From assembly GCA_033239725.1 (NCBI GenBank), contig BTCW01000038.1, positions 637,501 to 701,500 of the forward strand: a DNA stretch of 64,000 nucleotides, written 5' to 3'. The notes beneath the pieces were generated by a model, which did not search any database, was not told where the DNA came from, and saw nothing but the letters and a program-made list of their open reading frames with translations. Positions 24,150 through 35,214 of this stretch are shown piece by piece. The DNA is from Echinochloa phyllopogon (lineage: Eukaryota > Streptophyta > Magnoliopsida > Poales > Poaceae). The position numbers and the translations under genes were made by a program. Each line of letters begins with the position of its first letter. Position 1 is the first letter of the stretch.

Positions 24150-24660
24150 GCACAGTGGGCACAAGCCGTTTTCGTGAGCTGCATCGTTACAACGAGACCC
24201 TACTCCGGCAGGTAGCGGCTGTCCATGCGGGACACCAGTGCCGGGCATAATGCCTGCGGCTGGAACTCGACCCGCGGCGGGTGGCGTCGCCCCCACGTGA
24301 CAATGAAGGCGCGAAAAAGGACGTCCGGTCGTGCACGGTAAGATGGCGCCGACGGAGGAGACTACGAAGCCACTCGCCGACGCGCGCCGATGTCGTCGGC
24401 GACGACATGGTTCGCGGAGGCGCCCATGGCGAAGGAGCCGCACGCGAGTCTCGTGACCTGGGCTAGGACCGGACGCCGCTGCTGCTGCCGTCGAGGTGCA
24501 GTCTTAGCAGTTCCGACATCAGCTCTAATTAGCAGCGGCATAAGGCTGGCGAGGGAGTGCACGCGTCGTTGATAAAGGCGCGCCGCGGCCGTAAACGAGA
24601 GGACGTCCCTGGCTGCAACACCGGTGGCCGGAACCATCGGTCATCGTCGCCGTCGCCAAT
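24150..24660 (-). pseudogene. Degenerate copy of ORF X, 5' half
   Basis: CTCCGGCAGGTAGCGGCTGT and CATGCGGGACACCAG match the region of ORF X around 16380-16560, and GCCAATTCCGGCCAACG matches its 5' side near 16815. The frame is broken. Confidence 0.5.
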
Positions 24661-25626
24661 TCCGGCCAACGTATTTTTCAAAGACTTTCCATGGCTGGTT
24701 TTCGCACGGGAGGCCGGCGCGCGGCGGCGGCAGCGGGCGGAAACGGAAGGATGGAAGCATCGAGGTACTCCCTCACGCTACGCTCCTCGCACCTCACGAA
24801 TTGGTGGCGTCGAGCTCGATGGGCGAGGAGGTTGCCGGTTCCGGCGGCAGCAATCGCCGCGCTGTCGTCGCCGACGGCTGAACTGCGGCACCTGGTGCTT
24901 GGGCGGTGGCTCGTGTGGAAGGGTCAAGCAGACGATTGCGAGTTCATTTCGCGAAATCCAGGGTCCATTCGAGGAAGCCCTGAGCAACATCGTCGACGTC
25001 AGGTGTCTGTGCTGACAGCACAGGGAGACAGTAGCCATCGGTGTTGATGAATGCAGATCTCATCGTGAGCTACTTCAGCATATTTTTCTTGAATTTCCTT
25101 CGTGGGCAGGTTGGCGATCAGATTGGCACTCCTAAGTTATACGGAAGTTATTCTAAACACTTGACGTCTTGCTGAATTTCAGATTGTGAATTTGCAGAGC
25201 GTGTTTAGAATTGAGTGAGTGTTCATATTCAGGCATTTTGCTGACAGGAACACCCGATGTTCTAGTACACATCCAGCCATTCAGATCGAGAGCTCCCTGA
25301 ATGTTCGATTCAGATCCTATTTCAATATGACGATTCAGAGCTCCGGAGAACTTGCTGTCTTGGTGGTGTTGACGGCGAGGTTGTGCAGGATTTGCCATCC
25401 TTGGTGGCCTGCTGTCCTGCTTGGATCGTAAAGATTTAAAAAAAAAAGTTCAACAAAAATACACTGCGTGACCCACTGCAAGACTACAAGCAGAGGTTAC
25501 TCATACAGCAAACCAAAAGTGAAAATTAAGAAGCCCCAGCTGGTACTAATATCTTTCATAAATCCTAGCACAGGTTGCCCTCGTTATAGCTGACACATCT
25601 GAGTTGAAGATGTGCAAAATCAGAGA
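24661..25626. other. Intergenic DNA
   Basis: GC-rich at the left, AT-richer to the right. Open frames at 24557-25047 on both strands overlap and show no recognisable domain. Nothing further is supported. Confidence 0.4.
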
Positions 25627-26024
25627 GGAAGACTGGAAAGTTCCAGAAACGTTACCAAGAGAGGTTCAGTACTGCCTGAAAACACTATCAAGAAGCGGAA
25701 TGACTACCCTGCATCGGAAAATATAGATATGGTTCGTTAATCAGTTTAGCTCCTAACCTCCATGGCCATGAATCCATGATTATAAACTCTTCTCTGCTCA
25801 TCTGCAGCATGTGTAAAGTGTAAACATTCTAAACTAGATTTTCTGTGTCCTGATTTAACTATTTATAATGGTTATGGTGCACTAAACTATGTGACATTAC
25901 TCTGAAGTCCGAAGCTACATCTTATTACTGTTCTTGTTTTGTATGTTAGAGTTACTCCTTCAGTGTGCTCCACTTGACTAGTCACTTTATTTCAATGCTA
26001 GGATACAGCAGCACAACATCAAAC
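25627..26024 (+). pseudogene. RAMP4/SERP pseudogene fragment with retained intron sequence
   Basis: AGGAAGACTGGAAAGTTCCAG, then GAGAGGTTCAGTACTGCCTG and AACACTATCAAGAAG match exon 2 of the RAMP4 gene (about 2800-2880). The second part of exon 2 is deleted (join at CCCTG-CATCGG), and the match then continues through intron 2 (about 3025-3330), for example TATAAACTCTT, GTAAACATTCTAAA and CACTTGACTAGTCA. Intron sequence is retained, so this is a segmental DNA copy and not a processed pseudogene. Confidence 0.85.
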
Positions 26025-26039
26025 CTTTCACTTGAATAG

Positions 26040-28112
26040 CCATTTTATTTCGACGAATATGAACTCAAACTTGCTGTTGAACTACCTTACGAGATTAACA
26101 AGTGTTTGAGTTTCAGAGACACAGCTATTCTGCAAGAAGCCAGGAGCTGGTGCGATTCTTGTGCTATGTGACCCGTCCACCGATTCAAGTCTCGCAGTGA
26201 CATCAATTTCCAAAATCTGCAGCGACATCAAATTTGGACGAGTCGCTAAATCTGAACCTCGCAGTTCTGATTCCTGATACTGAAGGATGGGGTCTTTCCA
26301 GCCTGTCGGTGGTGTGACGATAGACAGTGACGAGACCCGCCCGCGGCGGTGAGGTCGTGGTCGGAGAGGAGAACGACCAAGCGACGTGGTCTCTGTGAGT
26401 GGCGGTCGCTCTCCATTGGGGAGGCCTCTCTGCTCTCTTGCATTGCAGGGTTGACCGACCTGTTGCAGGCTCAACTTGCAGCTTGCGTTCAGGGTGTCAG
26501 ATTGGTAAGATGTACCAGCATGGATAACATTCAGTAATTCAGTTAAGAGATGGATGGATTCAGAAAAAGAAAGAATCCATTCCTCAACAAATCCGAGCAT
26601 TGTCAACTCCAAAGAATCCATTCGCCAATGTACCACTGCAAGCATCGTCAACTTGCAAGATTTTTGTTGCTTCTTGACTCTTTTACCCCTCATCTCTGTC
26701 CGTGGATGCCAAAGCCGCCGCCGGGAGGGCGGACATCTTGTCTCCGACGGCATTTGAGCTTGCCCGTGGCCGAGCAAGTGGACGCGCCGTGGCCTTCCCC
26801 CATCCCTCCATCACGCGGCCGCGCGCTCCTCCCGCCCACCACCGCTGCCCTCCGCCTCGCCGGCGCCGGCGTGTCCCTCCCCCCTCCTCCTCCCTCCTCC
26901 GTTTTCCCCCATCGCCGAGCTCGCCTCCGCCGCCGCCCTGGCTGTCTCCGGCAGCTCCCGCCGCCGCCGTCTCGACCGCCCCCACGCTAAATCGTCGCCG
27001 GTGCTCGGCCCCGCCCGTCCGCCGCCCAACCGAGGATCCACCGCCCGCTTCCCTGCCGCCCCGGAGCTGCTTCTAGGTCCGCCGGACACAGGTAACCGGA
27101 ACCCCCAAAACCCCGAACCTCGCCGGACCTCGCCGGAGGTGGAGAAGAAGGGGAAGAGGTAGAAGAGAAAAAAATTCGGGTGTGGGAGAGATGATTTTCG
27201 CACGAGTGTAGTATAGCAATCACACTGCACAGTAGGCTCCAAATCCAATGCTCAGTCTCATCCAGCAACTCAGAGTCGCTGCTCCCGTGCATTTTGTGGA
27301 ACAAGCTTACACATTTCTGATTTCTGGATCAATCTGCACAGCTTTCTCTCCAGGCTTTTGTGCCAAGAGATAGCAAAGGCAACAGCTTGAGCTTCAGCTC
27401 AACCAGCGAGCCGCCACTGGGAGTCAGACCGCCGTGCCGGTGGTCAGGTGTTCTTGCTGTCGGTCCAGTACTCCAGTCAGGCGTAGGTCCACCTTGCCGG
27501 AGCTCCACTTAATTCATTCACGAAACTGCACTGACTTTGCCTGCTTGTCCTCGTCCTCTTTCATAGTATCACCGAATATATTCTTTTAATTTCTATTGTT
27601 GAAAACTTGCTCGTATTCTTTCTTGCAAGATGTAAACACTTGGATACCCTTTTCGAATGCCTTTTGCATCCCAAATTCTTCAGCTTCCAAAAGCTGGCAC
27701 ATGCTGGAATATATTCAGTGACTAGGCCACTATCTCATTGCCGACAAAGCAAGAAACCAACAACCCATGGGCACCACGGATAGCATCTGAAAAACCCTCC
27801 TTAACTGCTAACCAGGGTGAGCTTCCCAGGTAGTTACAATTGTGTTTTCCTGTAAAAGATCTCCTCTATATGGTTAAGTTGGGTGCAATTATATCGCAAA
27901 TGTTCTTCCCATATATATGATCCTAGCTCTGGACTTCTGGAGCATTAATGCACATGTTTCGACTAGAGGCTACCCATTCTTACCTTTTTCCTAGCTGGGG
28001 TGCTATCAAACACAGAATACGAAGGAGGGGATGATGACAGCAACACGAATCGTATCCCACTGAAACAAAGTGATAGGCAGAAACATAAACGCTGCCGGGT
28101 TCAATTTTTTTC
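26040..28112. other. Intergenic part of the duplicated block
   Basis: 26040-26240 resembles 15630-15870, and 26360-26420 resembles the 5' side of ORF X (GTGAGTGGCGGTCGC versus GCGAGTGGCGCGGCG). 26690-27080 is a GC-rich stretch with proline- and arginine-rich open frames on both strands and no recognisable domain. 27080-28112 shows no gene. Confidence 0.4.
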
Positions 28113-29036
28113 GGAAGAAGTCCATTTTTGACCATTGAACTATCGAGTGAGTTTGGTTTTGTCCATCCAACTCCAAAACCAGAAATTTTTGACCATTGAA
28201 CTACTAAAACTGTTTACATTTGGCCATTCACTGGTTTTGAAGGGTAGTTTTGCTGATGTGGATGGCACGTGTCAGGTCATTTCTTTTTTCCTCCCTCCTT
28301 ATTCTTTCTCTCTCTCCGTCTCCATGCCGCAGCGCTAGCTCGCGGCGGAGCTCCAGCTCGTCCGGCGGGTTCGTGCTGGCCCGTGGCAGAGCGGCAGCTC
28401 GCTCGCCCGGCGGCGCTAGCCCACGTCGGAGCTCGAGCTCGCCCGGACGACGGCGCTGGCTCGGAGTGGAGGCGGCGCTGGCTTGTGGTGGAGGCAGCAC
28501 TACATCGGCGGCATGGAGGAAGGGTTGGGCTGGAGCTGCCGCTTACCCACGCGCCTCCACCGCCGGAGCGGCCAACCTCCCGCGAGCTGCCGCTTGACCC
28601 GCCCGTGAGCCCCCGCTGCCAAAGCACCCGCCCGCCCGCGAGCCACCGCCACGGGGTGCCTGCCACCACCTGCCTGCTCACCTCTGCTCCTACCATGAGC
28701 GGCTGCCGCCGAAGAGTTGGCCAACCCACGAGCCATCGTCGCCGGAGCGCCCACCCACGCGCTGCACGACTACCGCTGCCGCCAGAGCGCCTGGGCAAGA
28801 GAGAGGAGAGGGGGAAGAAAGAGAGAGAGAGGAGAGAGAAGAGATAAAATGAGCTGACTTGTGAGGCCCATCGCCACGTGGCATCCACGTCACCAAAACC
28901 ACCGACCAAAACCGCCCGATGGCCAATTATGCACGGTTTTGAGAGTTTGATGGCCAAAGATTTCTGGTTTTGTAGTTGGATGGTCAAAACCAAACCGAGA
29001 CGATAGTTCAATAATGGCCAAAAATAGAGTCTTTCC
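28113..29036. mobile_element. MULE-like element with long terminal inverted repeats
   Basis: The left arm (28113-28290) and right arm (28862-29036) are inverted copies of about 170 bp. Each holds GTTTGGTTTTG, CCATCCAACT, CAAAACCAGAAAT and GAACTATCG. The outer ends are GGAAGAAGTCC and, inverted, GGAAAGACTCT. The core is GC-rich with no transposase. Long inverted repeats are typical of Mutator-like elements. A target duplication is not clear (the flanks ATTTTTTTC and CTCTTTTTC agree at 7 of 9 places). Confidence 0.65.
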
Positions 29037-29066
29037 TCTCTTTTTCATGTTTTGGATTTGAAATTC

Positions 29067-29829
29067 TGTCACGTTCGGCTCAATTTGGTTGGCCTAGTAG
29101 TGGCTAATGATCGCAGGTGCACATGTTTAGTACCACATTGCTAGTTGAGTAAGGGTGGAACCACCTTATAATCCTTTGCACGCCAACCATAGCATCTTTG
29201 GGTTAACCCTTTTACACGAAATAAGGACAAAGTGTACGCGGAGTGCTATGTGTACGTGTGTTCGCCCCTCGGAAGGGCTGGACGGTGCGGCTCTGGTGGA
29301 CGGGGTGTTACAAAAGGTAGCAGAGCCGACCCTCGCGGTTGCGCGTACGGGTCAGTGTGCGGGTATACGGCGCATGGGCGTGTGGGCCTGGGATGGTACA
29401 CATGGCCTGACATATGACGCCGGTACTGGACGTACAGTCGTGCGCTAAGAGGGAACGTTTTTGGATATTTGCTCGGGTCAGTGTGCATGTGGGCCTGCAA
29501 TGGGACACGGTATGGCATACGGGTTGGCATTGGACGGGTGAGTTGAACTGACGAGTACGTCGGGTTCTTTGAGGGGGGTGTATATCACATTCGGCTCAAT
29601 TTGGTTGGTCCAGTAGTAGCTCATGAGCGTAGGTGCGCATGTTTAGTACCACATTGCTAGTTGAGTAAGGGTGAAACCAACTTATAATTTTTTGCCCACT
29701 AACCATAGAACCTTCGGGTTAACCCTCTAACACAAAGCGATGATGAAAGTGTAAGTAGGGTACTATGTGTACGTATGCCCGCCTCTCGGAAGGGCTGGAC
29801 GGTGCAGCTCTGGTGGACGGGGTGTTACA
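29067..29829 (+). mobile_element. Complete TRIM retrotransposon with 5-bp target duplication
   Basis: Two direct repeats (29067-29312, starting TGTCACGTTCGG, and 29583-29829, starting TATCACATTCGG) both end GGACGGGGTGTTACA. They flank 270 bp of non-coding DNA. Right after the first repeat comes AAAGGTAGCAGAGCC, close to the plant initiator-Met tRNA primer site TGGTATCAGAGC. Right before the second lies the purine tract GAGGGGGG. AATTC stands on both sides as the target duplication. LTRs, primer site, purine tract and duplication are all present with no coding capacity, so this is a terminal-repeat retrotransposon in miniature. It sits 430 bp upstream of the second kinase-F-box/kelch gene. Confidence 0.9.
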
Positions 29830-30261
29830 AATTCTGAGGAACCGTTTTGGTTGTATATCAAGGTCGTGTAAGATTAGGGAAGCTGCACATTTTCCCCTTG
29901 ATTAATCATATTGAACTTCTTTGTTATGTCAAGGTCGTGTAAGAGTAAGATTATTGGTTGTTCCTCTTTGTGACTTTGTCCACTGGTCTCAAGAACTTCT
30001 GGTTCTGCGGCAATTTTTTGTGAGACTTTGTTATAGTTACCGATGCTGCCAAGCATGCCCCGTGGACTAACAACGGTGTTAATCTTCTGTGTTGGATAGA
30101 GATATATTTGTTCAGCATATTAAGAATTTTTATTTCAATATGTCTGTCCATTGAGTGAACTGAATAAGAGTGAAGCACAAGTGTGATATTCATTCTGTCT
30201 TTATGACAAACTGGGTAATTGGGGCACTGTTTCTGTTTCTATTTCAAGGGTATTGTGATAC

Positions 30262-33200
30262 ATGGATCCTGCAGCTAGTACAAAACGTGATGTCCTCGAG
30301 CGCATGTTGTTGGATGAAAGTGTAGAGCCAACTGATTTGCCAATATCACTTTTGGAATACATCACAAATAGTTTCTCCGATGATAGACAAATATGCAGAG
30401 GTGGCTTCGCTTTGGTATATAAGGTATGATATATTTGTCTGTCCTGATAAGGTATGATAAACAAATAGGCAGAGTTGGCCAAGTCCGGATAACTGATCAA
30501 CAAAATCTAAGCTGATATTTGATAAGGCTTGTGACTGTGTAGGGAATGCTTAGGAATGGAGCGATCGCTGTGAAGAAGTTGTTCAATATGCATTTGCACG
30601 AGAACAAATTCCATCAAGAGATTGCATGTTTAATGAAGACAAAACACAAAAATATAGTACGGTTTCTTGGATATTGTGCTGACACACAAGGGAAAATTGA
30701 AAGCTACAATGGAAAGCTTGTCATAGCAGATTTACGACAAAGGTTACTGTGCTTTGAGTATTTACCTAAAGGGAGTCTTCATGATTATATCACCGGTAGG
30801 GTAATGTAGCATGCAAAATTTCTTTCATCTTCATTTTCTCTATTGAAAATAGTTTAATTCCTGATATAGTAAAAATTACCTCATTTCTATACAGCAGCTA
30901 GATTTAAAACATTGCTTTGCTAACTGAAGTTGTTTATCATCTCCCATTTGTAGATGCATCCCGTGAACTTAAATGGACACAATACTACCAAATAATCAAG
31001 GGAATTTGCACGGGTTTGCTTTATCTTCACGAGAATCATATTGTTCATTTAGATCTGAAGCCTGCTAATATATTGTTGGATGATAATATGGTGCCGAAAA
31101 TTGCTGACTTCGGTCTCTCAAGGTGCTTTGATGAAGAGCAAAGCCAAGTTATTACTTCAAAACTGTTTGGATCACTGTAAGCTGGTCAAGCCTCTTGATA
31201 ACTCATTTTAGCTGTTACTTGTGTATATTATATTGCACTCCCTCCATTAATCTAATGTACAATATAAATTTCCTTGCAGAGGATATTTAGCACTGGAATG
31301 CCACTGTGGCAGAATCACGTTCAAGTCAGACATATATAGTCTTGGAGTTATACCCACAGAGATATTGACAGGTGAAAAGATGTATCCTGAGGATTATGAT
31401 GTAAGAACAATCGGTGTGGTCCTTCCAAGTAAAGACTAAAAGTTAAAATAATTGTTGTACTCTTACTTTGCACAATATCATCATTCCTATTTAGAAGCTT
31501 TTCTCGGCAGCAGATCCAGTAGCTAAAAGCACAAGTTAAGTGCAAAAGAAGCAACAAATGCTCTTTTTTCGTCAGTATCAGTTAATATTGAAATATGCAA
31601 AGAAAAAAAAGACTTTGAACTGTGGATTTGCACTTTGCTTAGTGTGGTTGGTGCATTTGCATCAGTATGTGGTTTTTATATACCCCCTCTACTTAATAAA
31701 TTACATTTTAGACATTGGCAGGGTAGTTCATAAACATTTTGACAGTTGCTTTTTTATATAAATATGTAAGAAGCTATAATGATTCATAATACAAAATATT
31801 ATTTATGACAAATATAGATTCCATTCAAATGGTTTTCAGTAAAGTTTTTATATGTATATGTTAGCTAAAAGCTATAATGATTCATAGTATTGTTTAGAGC
31901 AAATTCGATTGTTATATTTTCACATTAAGAATACATTTTTAAATTAAACAAGTGGCGAAAGGTCAGAAAATTTGGCTGCATGCTCTTTCAAACAATATGC
32001 ACTTATGAAAAATGCATTAGTAACACTTGGAAAAAGTTCATTTTACTCCTCTCACCTATCCACTTTGTCCGCTTAACCCCGTGAACAAAATTTAGGCTCA
32101 CTTTACTCCGTTGAACTATTTCATTTGGTCCAATCTACACCCTAATAAGATTTATCTTTTTTGTTTCTTTGCGTGCAAATTGAGTTTTAATTTCATATTT
32201 TGTCACTTAACTTATAATTTGATGCTCTACATTAGAAAAATACTTTAGAAATTTTTCATGATTACTTTTTGTACAGTTTTGTATATCTAATTTCAATCTC
32301 GTATTAAAAATTCCTACCATATGAAAATAATCTTGAAAAATTCTTAGTATATTTTTTTGCATAGGACATCATGTTTTACATCTGCTTACAAAATTTGAAC
32401 TGAAAATTAAACTCATACATGGAGAAATAAAAAAGAGAAATCTGATTAGGGGGTAGATTGGATAAAATGAAATAGTTCAGGGGAGTAAAGTGATACTAAA
32501 TTTTGCTTAGGAGGTTAATCGGACAAAGTAAATAGGTGAGGGAAGTAAAATGAACTTTTTCCTTAACACTTTAATTCGCCGTGGAAAAGGTGTTGCACCT
32601 TTTTGTAAATCACAACTCACAACTGAAGTTTTTAGGTACTCAAAAGTTGGGGGAACAGGTTGGGGAAATTACATAGAGAAAAGCAGCTGGAACAAATACT
32701 TTTGTGTGCTGAAATAGGGAAGGAATGCACCAACTATGATCCAAAGAGGAGACCAGATGCACGGACTATTGTCCGTAGGCTTGATGAAGCAGATATTGTG
32801 GATAGATCTATTGTTACTGACATGAGCAACTTATCAATACCACAAGTAATTTCACTTTTCTATGATGATTCTTCATATTTGAGAACTTTAATTTTAGCAT
32901 TTTAAAATAGTTGTAAGTCGTTGGAAAACTCCATGATTTCCTAATAAGATCATCCTAATTTTTTAAATCTTTTTTGTTGCTGTGAGTGCATTGCTTAATT
33001 TAAACTAGTATAATTTCTATATCCTGACTCTTACAACTTTGAAAAAAGGATTAAAATCTTTTAACATTTATTGTTATAAAATGAAAAATGATTTTCACAT
33101 GACTTTATCTATTACCTGTTGTTTCAAACCTTCCAAGTATTTAATTTGTTGATGTAATTACCCTATCCTTTTTGGAAATGCAAGGTACAGCAGCATGACG

Positions 33201-34252
33201 ATGGGTATAACCTCATTGGTGCGATTGGTCGTGAGCTGTCCCTTAAGTGCCTTCTTTGGCTGCCTCGGTCGGACTACGGCTTAGTGGCCTCCCTGAGTCG
33301 GGACTTCCGGTCTCTGGTGCGCAATGGGGAGATCTACCGCCTGCGTCGGTTGACTGGTGTGGCAGAGCATTGGATCTACTTCCAGTCCAGTGTTCTAGAG
33401 TGGAACGCATATGATCCACACCGCCAGTGCTGGATTCAGTTGCCTAATATGCCTGCTGAGGAATGCTTCGAGTGTTGTGACAAGGAGTTGATCGCTGTGG
33501 GCACAGACCTGCTTGTGTTTTGCAGTGGCATGGGCGTGGAATGCATGATGTTTAGTCTTTTCAGATATAGCATCCTTTCAAATTCATGGATTCGGGCCAG
33601 TCCGATGAAGTATCCACGGGCCCTATTTGGGTCAACAAGTGTTGGGCAAAAGGCCTATCTGGCAGGGGGCATTGATCGCTATGGCAGGGTCTTGAGCTCC
33701 GTAGAGATGTATGATTCTGAGAAAAAAAGTCGGTGGCCCCTTCCCAGCATGAATAGGGGTAGAAAGAAGTGTTCAGCAGTGTTCATGGACGGGAAGTTGT
33801 ATGTGATTGGTGGGATTGGCAGCAAATTTGAGAAATTGACATGCGGTGAGGAATATCATTTTCAGCGGGGGTCTTGGAGGGTGATCGAGAACATGTCCGA
33901 GGGTCTCAATGTAGAAGTGACTGGTGCTCCTCCTCTCATTGTGGTTGTCAAGAATGAGCTTTATGCAGCTGATTACTGTGAGGAGAATATAAAGAAGTAT
34001 GACAAGCAGAACGGAAGATGGATCACACTTGGAAAATTGCCGGATGTTAATGTGTCATGGGCGAATGGATGGGGTATAGGTTTCAAAGCATGTGGTGACC
34101 AGTTGATCATCATTGGAAACTCAAGGAGTTCTACTGATGGTATGGTTGAGCTTAATGCATGGGTCCCAGATGAACGACCGCCTGTTTGGAATTTGATTGC
34201 TAGGCGTCACCTGGGAACTTTTGTGTATTTTGCCGCTGTGATGAGTTGCTAA
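30262..34252 (+). CDS. Kinase-F-box/kelch fusion gene, copy 2 (six exons)
   Basis: Exons 30262-30423, 30543-30795, 30954-31176, 31280-31400, 32636-32845 and 33185-34252 join to 678 residues with the same intron positions and phases as copy 1. The kinase (about 1-323) has ICRGGFALVYK, where the first loop glycine is Cys, then AVKK, HLDLKPANILLD (non-RD) and ADFGLSR. YLALE replaces the APE motif, and six bases are missing just after it. The F-box/kelch part (324-678) is intact, from IGRELSLKCLLWLPRSDY to AAVMSC. The splice SNLSIPQ to VQQHDDGY is phase 0. Upstream of exon 6 this frame meets a TAA without any ATG, so the F-box is read only through splicing. The ATG lies just after an AAG-GGTATTG junction that may be a leader splice site. 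Intron 4 contains a MITE and a TRIM element lies upstream. The kinase may be impaired while the F-box/kelch half looks maintained. Confidence 0.75.
32029..32562. mobile_element. MITE with 125-bp inverted repeats in intron 4 of the kinase gene copy 2
   Basis: The ends GGAAAAAGTTCATTTTACT and their inverted copy (to 32562) extend as arms of about 125 bp with GAACTATTTCATTT and CCAATCTAC. The flanks GTAACACTT and TTAACACTT are a 9-bp target duplication with one change, as expected for a Mutator-type MITE. Intron 4 of copy 1 lacks it, so it inserted after the duplication. Confidence 0.8.
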
Positions 34253-35214
34253 ATCCACTGAATAAAGACTGGATGCAGTGAGTATTTAAGAAGGATAATA
34301 TATGCACAAAGTGCAGCTCTGTTTCTTCACAGAGATTTCTGCCATGTTCCCTTTTTCAGGCCTGAGGTAGACATGCTAGGTGGCAGCAGCTGCTCATGTA
34401 AGCAGGTAACCTTGAGTTCTTGTACTTCTATGTTTCTCACGAATCCATTTCCATGTTTGCACTTGGGCTTCGGATGATTTGCGATGCGGGGACAATGTTA
34501 TTACATTATTATAGAAGTCTTTTCAAGCTTTTCAAATGCGCGCTTTTGTTCACCTGTCATTCCAAACATACCTAAGTGGACTTCAACTACTACTGAGAAG
34601 TGCCCTTATGAACAGGATTCTTGAAGTCGCCTTGTGCAAGCCAGTCAAAATACTCAATTTTGAAACAGTCAGCAATATTGTTGCAGAACAAGTATAGATG
34701 ACATGAGGAATTGAAACATGGCCTGGCATGCAGAGCACATTTTATATAAGTTCTCATATAAGTATGTCCTTTTTTGTTTGCATACCTTTTTTTTCTTGAT
34801 TTTAAAAGAGACCCTCGTTCGCATCACGATTGCTAACTAGCAAACTCCTCGGAATATTTGGTTTTGTGCATTTCAGGTTCAGTCTCTGTTAGGCTTCATT
34901 TGGATATAGATATTAGAGGGCTTAGAATTGAATTGAGTTGAATACCAAATCAGACTGGTTTTGGAAATGGATACAATACTAAAGCTATTGTTTGGATGTC
35001 GATAAAATAGCTAGATGAAATTCAACTGAGTGGTCAATACCGATTCATGTTTGGATACCCATTCGAATTGACTGCAGCATCTCATGAGCTCATTTGCCGT
35101 GGTTGAATGCTGGTTGAACAACCGCGTGTCACGCTCCTTCCATAGCACAAACGCTAGCTGTGTCGAGTCCTCTTCTTCGTTCCTTGCAGCTTGTCCTCTC
35201 CAGATCGATGCTCA
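34253..35214. other. Spacer between the fusion gene copy 2 and the transporter
   Basis: The first part is the 3' region of the fusion gene and matches 21171-21560 downstream of copy 1. Around 34890-35080 AT-rich DNA with TTTGGATA words looks like a small MITE. No gene. Confidence 0.4.

Noticed and set aside
26683..27248. Proline-rich plus ORF and glycine/arginine-rich minus ORF
   Set aside because: Composition-driven and mutually antisense; no recognisable motif or splice pattern supporting a gene.
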